From assembly GCA_046092445.1 (NCBI GenBank), contig JBJTDR010000106.1:5495-69494 (forward strand): a stretch of 64,000 nt of DNA, written 5' to 3'. The DNA comes from CAIUPE01 sp046092445 (lineage in GTDB: Bacteria > Pseudomonadota > Alphaproteobacteria > Rhizobiales > Beijerinckiaceae). The notes below the pieces were generated by a model that searched no databases, had not been told where the DNA came from, and saw only the letters and a program-made list of their open reading frames with translations. The number at the start of each line of letters is the position of its first letter. Position 1 is the first letter of the stretch. Shown one piece after another: positions 60,150-64,000 of the stretch. The translations under genes and the position numbers were made by a program.

Positions 60150-62636
60150 TTATTCCTTTCCGAGTGGCGGGGCGGGTCTCTTTTTCCCGGCAGCAGCCGC
60201 GCTTTCTATCTTGTTGATCCGTTCTTCGAGTGCACCCAACCCCTCGATGGTCAGAATCGTTCGCGGTCTGGTGTCACCAATACCGATTTCCATGAGTTGC
60301 CGATCAATATTGAAAATAAGGTCGCTGGTTACTTTAGCGCCGTCATCAACCTCCGCAATGAAGCAGACGAGTTCGAATTCCTTGACCGTATCTCCGATGC
60401 GCTTGAAATGGACAGTCGGCTCGGGCCTTTTCAGGACGGTACGGTTTGCGACGGCGATGGACGACAGGGTTTCCACGACTTTTGCCGAGTCTGCATCACG
60501 ACCGACCGGAACCGGGATCACGATCCGCCCCATCCGGTTCGAATGGACACGGTTTTTGACCATGCCCGAAATGAGGCTTGAATTGGGAACAATCATCACT
60601 GCCTTGTCGAATGTCTCGATTTCAGTCGCCCGAACATTGATGCGCTTGACGATCCCCTGTTCGTCCCCGACGACGATCCAGTCACCCACCCGAATGCCGC
60701 GTTCCCAGAGCAGGATGAGACCGGATACGAAATTGTTGACGATGGATTGCAGACCAAAACCGATACCGACGGAGAGCGCACCGGCGACGATGGTGACTTT
60801 ATCGAGACTAAGCCCCAATGTGCTGAGCGAGAGCGTTATCGCGATCAAAAAGCCGAGATAGCCGATACCGGTTGTGATCGAGTTGCGGAGACCTGAATCA
60901 AGCTGGGTATGCGGCAGATATTTGGCTGTCAGCCAGCGCTGGACCGCGCGGGTGATCAGAATCGCGATGCCGAAAAACACGATTGCCGAGAAGGCCGCCG
61001 CAAAGGAGAAGGTGACGTCACCAATGGTGAAGCCGAAAATTGCTGCTCTGAGAGAATACAGGACATCGCCGGACTCGACGCCCCATGGCGCCAGAGCGAG
61101 CAAGAGGCCGAGACCGATGATCAGAACCTGCGCCGCGCCCGAGAGTAAAACGCCAAGTTGTTCCAGCGATCGGCGGGACAGACCGCTGGCCGTTCTGATC
61201 GTCGTCGAAAAGCGAGTCTCTTCGAGGAGAAATCCCTCGATCGCGAGCGAACTCAACCGCGCCAGCAGATAGATCAAGGTGACGATAATTCCGATCCACG
61301 AGATCTGATCCGCCATGAACGCAGCAAATGCGCTGTAGCCCAGCAGGACAGATCCGAGAATGACGATTACGAGGCTCCAGCCGATGATGCGCAGAATGGC
61401 CGTCAGAGACGAGCCTGTTTCAGGGATGGATGCTTCTGCTCCCTCGGCTCTTTGCGCTGGAACGATCGATTTCAAACCCCTGACCAGTGTCCAGACGATC
61501 AGAATTGAAAAGATCGCCTTCGTAAGAACTGTGAGGCTCAGGCCGGCGGCAATTGCCTGACTTACCGTCTCAAAGGTTGAGTCGGCTAAAATAAGGATGC
61601 TGATATTCGTGGCGATCCAGACAATACGGGCTGCCGATTCATTTGACAGAGGAATTGCCCGCCATTCAGCGCGATCAGGCGATAGAACGGCTTCCGCCAG
61701 TCCGCGCACAAAACTGATATAGACAAGACCCCAAAGGATGACGCTGAACACGGGTTCGACGCGGTTTGGAAGAATATCGAGGGCATCGACCGTGGTCACG
61801 ATTATGGCGACGGCGGTCATCGGCACGAGTAAACTGATGAGTGTGAGCAGAGCAGCGCGGCTTATGACACGGAACGGTGTGGGCTTGCCAAAAACCGCAT
61901 CGCGGGCCATGAATGCTAATGCGCGCTGACGCATCCTGGCCGCGACGATGATCACTATGCCAATCGCAATTGCGAGGACCAAGGTGCCGAATGCTCCGGC
62001 GGACTCGATGATCCGGTTTAAAGTATCGCGTGAAACAACGCCCAGGGCACGAAAATCATGGCCGATATTGCCGGCGACATCGAGCCAGAGTTGCGGTGCC
62101 AGAAGGCTCTCGGACCGCTCGAACAATTTATTCGTAAATATGCTTCGCCGCTGATCTGCAATTGCGGTCATGAGCTGGTCGGCCTGGACTGCCAGCGCGC
62201 GCGCGAGCTTTACGCTTTCGTCAAGTTCTTTCAACAGACGATCCCGCTCGTCCCGTTCTTTCGTGATGTCGGTGCTTTCAGGTTCGGCCTTCCCATCGGG
62301 CTTGGGTCCCAGTTCCTTGAGCCGCGAGCGGATGGCTTCCGCTTTGGGTGCCAGCTCGTCCGAGACGGATTTCAGGTCGCGTGCCAATTCCTCGACGCGC
62401 TTTCGATTTTCCTGAAGGGCTTTGTCGGAAACGGTTCGAACAGTAATTCCCGCTTCGATCTGGTTCAGCTCGAGCCGGATGGCTTCGATTTTCGATTTTG
62501 TGCTGTTTTGCTCTTGTGCACCAGCGCCGACGGGCATGAAAAGAACGAAAATGAAAGCAGCAAAAAAGGCAAGAATAGATGCTTGAGAAGATAACCGCAT
62601 GGCGGGAGGCTTTGTCAAAGTAAACGGATGAGGCAT
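60150..62636 (-). CDS. Large MscS-type mechanosensitive channel (DUF3772 family)
   Basis: 828 residues from an ATG with GGAGG nine bases upstream; the open frame extends 102 codons further but without family features. A signal peptide (about 1-41, ending AGA) is followed by a periplasmic coiled coil of the DUF3772 type to about 150, roughly nine membrane helices, and the MscS core near 570-790 with the pore helix VTIVAGALSVGIGFGLQSIVNNFVSG and the beta domain GDEQGIVKRINVRATEIETFD. Likely an osmotic release valve of the MscK class. It is co-transcribed with the CAP lipoprotein. Confidence 0.88.
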   Translation of the reverse strand: MPHPFTLTKPPAMRLSSQASILAFFAAFIFVLFMPVGAGAQEQNSTKSKIEAIRLELNQIEAGITVRTVSDKALQENRKRVEELARDLKSVSDELAPKAEAIRSRLKELGPKPDGKAEPESTDITKERDERDRLLKELDESVKLARALAVQADQLMTAIADQRRSIFTNKLFERSESLLAPQLWLDVAGNIGHDFRALGVVSRDTLNRIIESAGAFGTLVLAIAIGIVIIVAARMRQRALAFMARDAVFGKPTPFRVISRAALLTLISLLVPMTAVAIIVTTVDALDILPNRVEPVFSVILWGLVYISFVRGLAEAVLSPDRAEWRAIPLSNESAARIVWIATNISILILADSTFETVSQAIAAGLSLTVLTKAIFSILIVWTLVRGLKSIVPAQRAEGAEASIPETGSSLTAILRIIGWSLVIVILGSVLLGYSAFAAFMADQISWIGIIVTLIYLLARLSSLAIEGFLLEETRFSTTIRTASGLSRRSLEQLGVLLSGAAQVLIIGLGLLLALAPWGVESGDVLYSLRAAIFGFTIGDVTFSFAAAFSAIVFFGIAILITRAVQRWLTAKYLPHTQLDSGLRNSITTGIGYLGFLIAITLSLSTLGLSLDKVTIVAGALSVGIGFGLQSIVNNFVSGLILLWERGIRVGDWIVVGDEQGIVKRINVRATEIETFDKAVMIVPNSSLISGMVKNRVHSNRMGRIVIPVPVGRDADSAKVVETLSSIAVANRTVLKRPEPTVHFKRIGDTVKEFELVCFIAEVDDGAKVTSDLIFNIDRQLMEIGIGDTRPRTILTIEGLGALEERINKIESAAAAGKKRPAPPLGKE

Positions 62637-62734
62637 GCCCTGTTGACCTCCGCGAATCACTTGCGGGTGACGCTGCTCGATTGATAGGTGAGTAGCGCGA
62701 AATGGTCTCAAGGGCAAAAGGACTTTAGCTTTGT

Positions 62735-63493
62735 TCAGACGAGCGCGAAACGAAGCGTCAGGATCGCTCCGAACGAGACGACAATCCACCGGACAAATTT
62801 TGTCGGCACACGCCGGGCGAGTTTGACACCGATATAGCCGCCGCAAACACCGCCAATCAGGCCGATAATGGCATGGGGCCAGGCGACAATTCCGGCGGTG
62901 ATGAGGGCAATCAGCGCGAAGCCCTGAATGAACAGCGAGCAAAGGTTCTTGGCGGCATTGATGAAGTGGTAATCATCCCCTTCGGCCAAAGCGAGGGCGG
63001 CGAGCATGATGATGCCCATGCCTGCACCGAAATAGCCACCGTAGATGGATACGACGAATTGCATGCCGATGCCGGTGATGCGGCGTTTGCCGGAGCCGGG
63101 CCTTGATGCGAAACGGTTGATCCATTTCAGAAGCAAGGGACTTGTGGCGAAGAGGAGCGTGGCGAAACCGAGGAAGAAGGGTATCAATGCCCGGAACGCG
63201 GATGAAGGCGTGAAGAGAAGTAAGAACGCGCCTGAGAGGCCGCCGATCATGCTCGCGATGGCAAGGGGTACATAGCGGCGCCCATAGCGGCGGATTTCAG
63301 GCAGATACGCGAAGGTTGACGCAAAACTGGCAGGCGTCAGGATCATCGCGCTGGTCGCGTTGGCAATGACGGGTGGCAGGCCGGTGCCGATCAGGGCGGA
63401 GAAGGTGAAGAATGTGCCACCGCCCGCAATGCCGTTGATGGTGCCGCCCGCAAGGCTGGCAAAAAGGACGAGCAGGCCATCAAACAAGGTCAT
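62735..63493 (-). CDS. TSUP (TauE/SafE) family permease
   Basis: 252-residue inner-membrane protein with about eight hydrophobic helices arranged as two similar halves. The N-terminal FASLAGGTINGIAGGGTFFTFSALIGTGLPPVIANATSA block is the TSUP signature, echoed later by GYFGAGMGIIMLAALAL. Members export sulfite, sulfoacetate or related organosulfur anions, or import thiosulfate; the substrate is unknown here. It ends 98 bp upstream of the MscS-type gene. Confidence 0.9.
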   Translation of the reverse strand: MTLFDGLLVLFASLAGGTINGIAGGGTFFTFSALIGTGLPPVIANATSAMILTPASFASTFAYLPEIRRYGRRYVPLAIASMIGGLSGAFLLLFTPSSAFRALIPFFLGFATLLFATSPLLLKWINRFASRPGSGKRRITGIGMQFVVSIYGGYFGAGMGIIMLAALALAEGDDYHFINAAKNLCSLFIQGFALIALITAGIVAWPHAIIGLIGGVCGGYIGVKLARRVPTKFVRWIVVSFGAILTLRFALV

Positions 63494-63649
63494 GAAAGAG
63501 GTGATCCCGACGAGTTGGTGATCTGTGTTCAGGCTTTTCTAGCATGAATATAGTGGCGACCGCCATGTGATCCGGTCACGGATTGCTCACGAAAAAGAGA
63601 TATTGGCAATCAGAACTCCGACGCATTTTGGCAATGGAATAGCACTATC

Positions 63650-64000
63650 GTGACCGAAAACAGCAAAAATCGCAGCAGCAATCCCTACTATCATGGGCCT
63701 GTGACCGATCATTTCGACGGGGAGCATTTCTTCAACCCGGGTCGGCGCTGGACGAAGTCACCGCTTGATCTTTTGCGATGGGGTTTCGAGGGGGGCCGCG
63801 AAAAATGGCCCGATACTCACCCCAGCCCCTTTCGTGACAAGCCGCCGGAGCGGGTGTCCGATCAGTCAATCCGGTTGTCTTTCGTTGGTCACGCGAGCTT
63901 TCTGCTTCAAACGGCGGGGTTGAATATTCTGCTTGATCCCGTGTGGTCGGACAGGGTGTCGCCCGTGCGTTTTGCAGGGCCTAAGCGGGTGAACAGCCCC
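63650..64000 (+). CDS. MBL-fold metallo-hydrolase (NAPE-PLD/UlaG-like), cut by right edge
   Basis: The frame opens at GTG and runs off the window after 117 codons. The visible part has the NAPE-PLD-like N-terminus: HFDGEHFFNPG near 21-31, a GFEGGREKWP segment, LSFVGHASFLLQTAGLNILLDPVWSDRVSP near 77-106 and FAGPKR. The metal-binding HxHxDH motif would lie beyond the edge. Substrate is unknown. No better ATG was found: the one at 63633 is followed at once by a stop. Confidence 0.85.
   Translation, partial: MTENSKNRSSNPYYHGPVTDHFDGEHFFNPGRRWTKSPLDLLRWGFEGGREKWPDTHPSPFRDKPPERVSDQSIRLSFVGHASFLLQTAGLNILLDPVWSDRVSPVRFAGPKRVNSP

Noticed and set aside
1..64000. tRNA or rRNA genes
   Set aside because: Intergenic gaps were read for TTCGA-type T-loops and cloverleaf pairing and none was convincing; a scanning program would be needed to exclude them fully.

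Overview
The window is a stretch of an alphaproteobacterial chromosome, most likely from the order Hyphomicrobiales (Rhizobiales). The assignment rests on remembered gene order, because no search could be run. Supporting blocks are hslU-hslV facing hisB-DUF2628-hisHAFE-coaA; the tim44-like/mltA/smr/xre cluster next to secB; ppsR-maf-aroE-coaE-dnaQ facing hemE-hemJ-rho; leuS-yggS; L,D-transpeptidase/response regulator/cNMP protein/xth/lolA/ftsK; glnK-amtB; tesB and a UbiH-like monooxygenase; chorismate mutase/hisC/tyrC; metX-metW; and xerD facing aroK-aroB.

Layout. 1-15.8 kb: trpS (cut by the left edge), hslUV, the histidine operon with coaA, an adenosine kinase, a Tim44-like/MltA/Smr/XRE operon, secB, and the tightly overlapped ppsR-maf-aroE-coaE-dnaQ operon. 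15.8-16.2 kb: an AT-rich gap between ppsR and hemE, which is the classical alphaproteobacterial position of the chromosome replication origin. 16.2-29 kb: hemE, hemJ, rho, then lptE, holA, parB, parA, rsmG, mnmG, mnmE and leuS. Compared with the usual order, the mnmE-to-lptE block is inverted as one piece between rho and leuS. Two near-consensus parS sites lie inside rsmG and over the mnmG start codon.

29-34.2 kb: yggS, then an AT-rich accessory island. It holds a compact minus-strand cassette (NDT-like glycosidase-fold protein, GIY-YIG nuclease, DUF3800 protein), a repeat-rich non-coding stretch and a HigB/HigA-type toxin-antitoxin pair. The cassette is the best candidate here for an undescribed defence system. 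34.2-56 kb: ordinary conserved chromosome, namely a HAD hydrolase, L,D-transpeptidase, an atypical response regulator with a cNMP-domain protein, xth, lolA, ftsK, glnK-amtB with a plausible sigma-54 promoter, tesB, a UbiH-like hydroxylase, chaC, a DUF2125 protein, the aromatic amino acid cluster, metX-metW, xerD, a fused aroK-aroB gene and a CBS-domain transporter.

56-64 kb: an NdvA/ChvA-like ABC exporter, a MotA/MotB stator pair with no other flagellar genes in view, a CAP-domain lipoprotein paired with a large MscS-type channel, a TSUP permease and a metallo-beta-lactamase-fold protein cut by the right edge.

Housekeeping genes dominate. They cover protein quality control (hslUV, secB), histidine and aromatic amino acid synthesis, CoA synthesis (coaA, coaE), haem synthesis (hemE, hemJ), chromosome replication and segregation (holA, dnaQ, parAB, ftsK, xerD), tRNA modification (mnmE, mnmG) and nitrogen sensing. 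Many genes overlap by 1-8 bp, so translational coupling is likely throughout.
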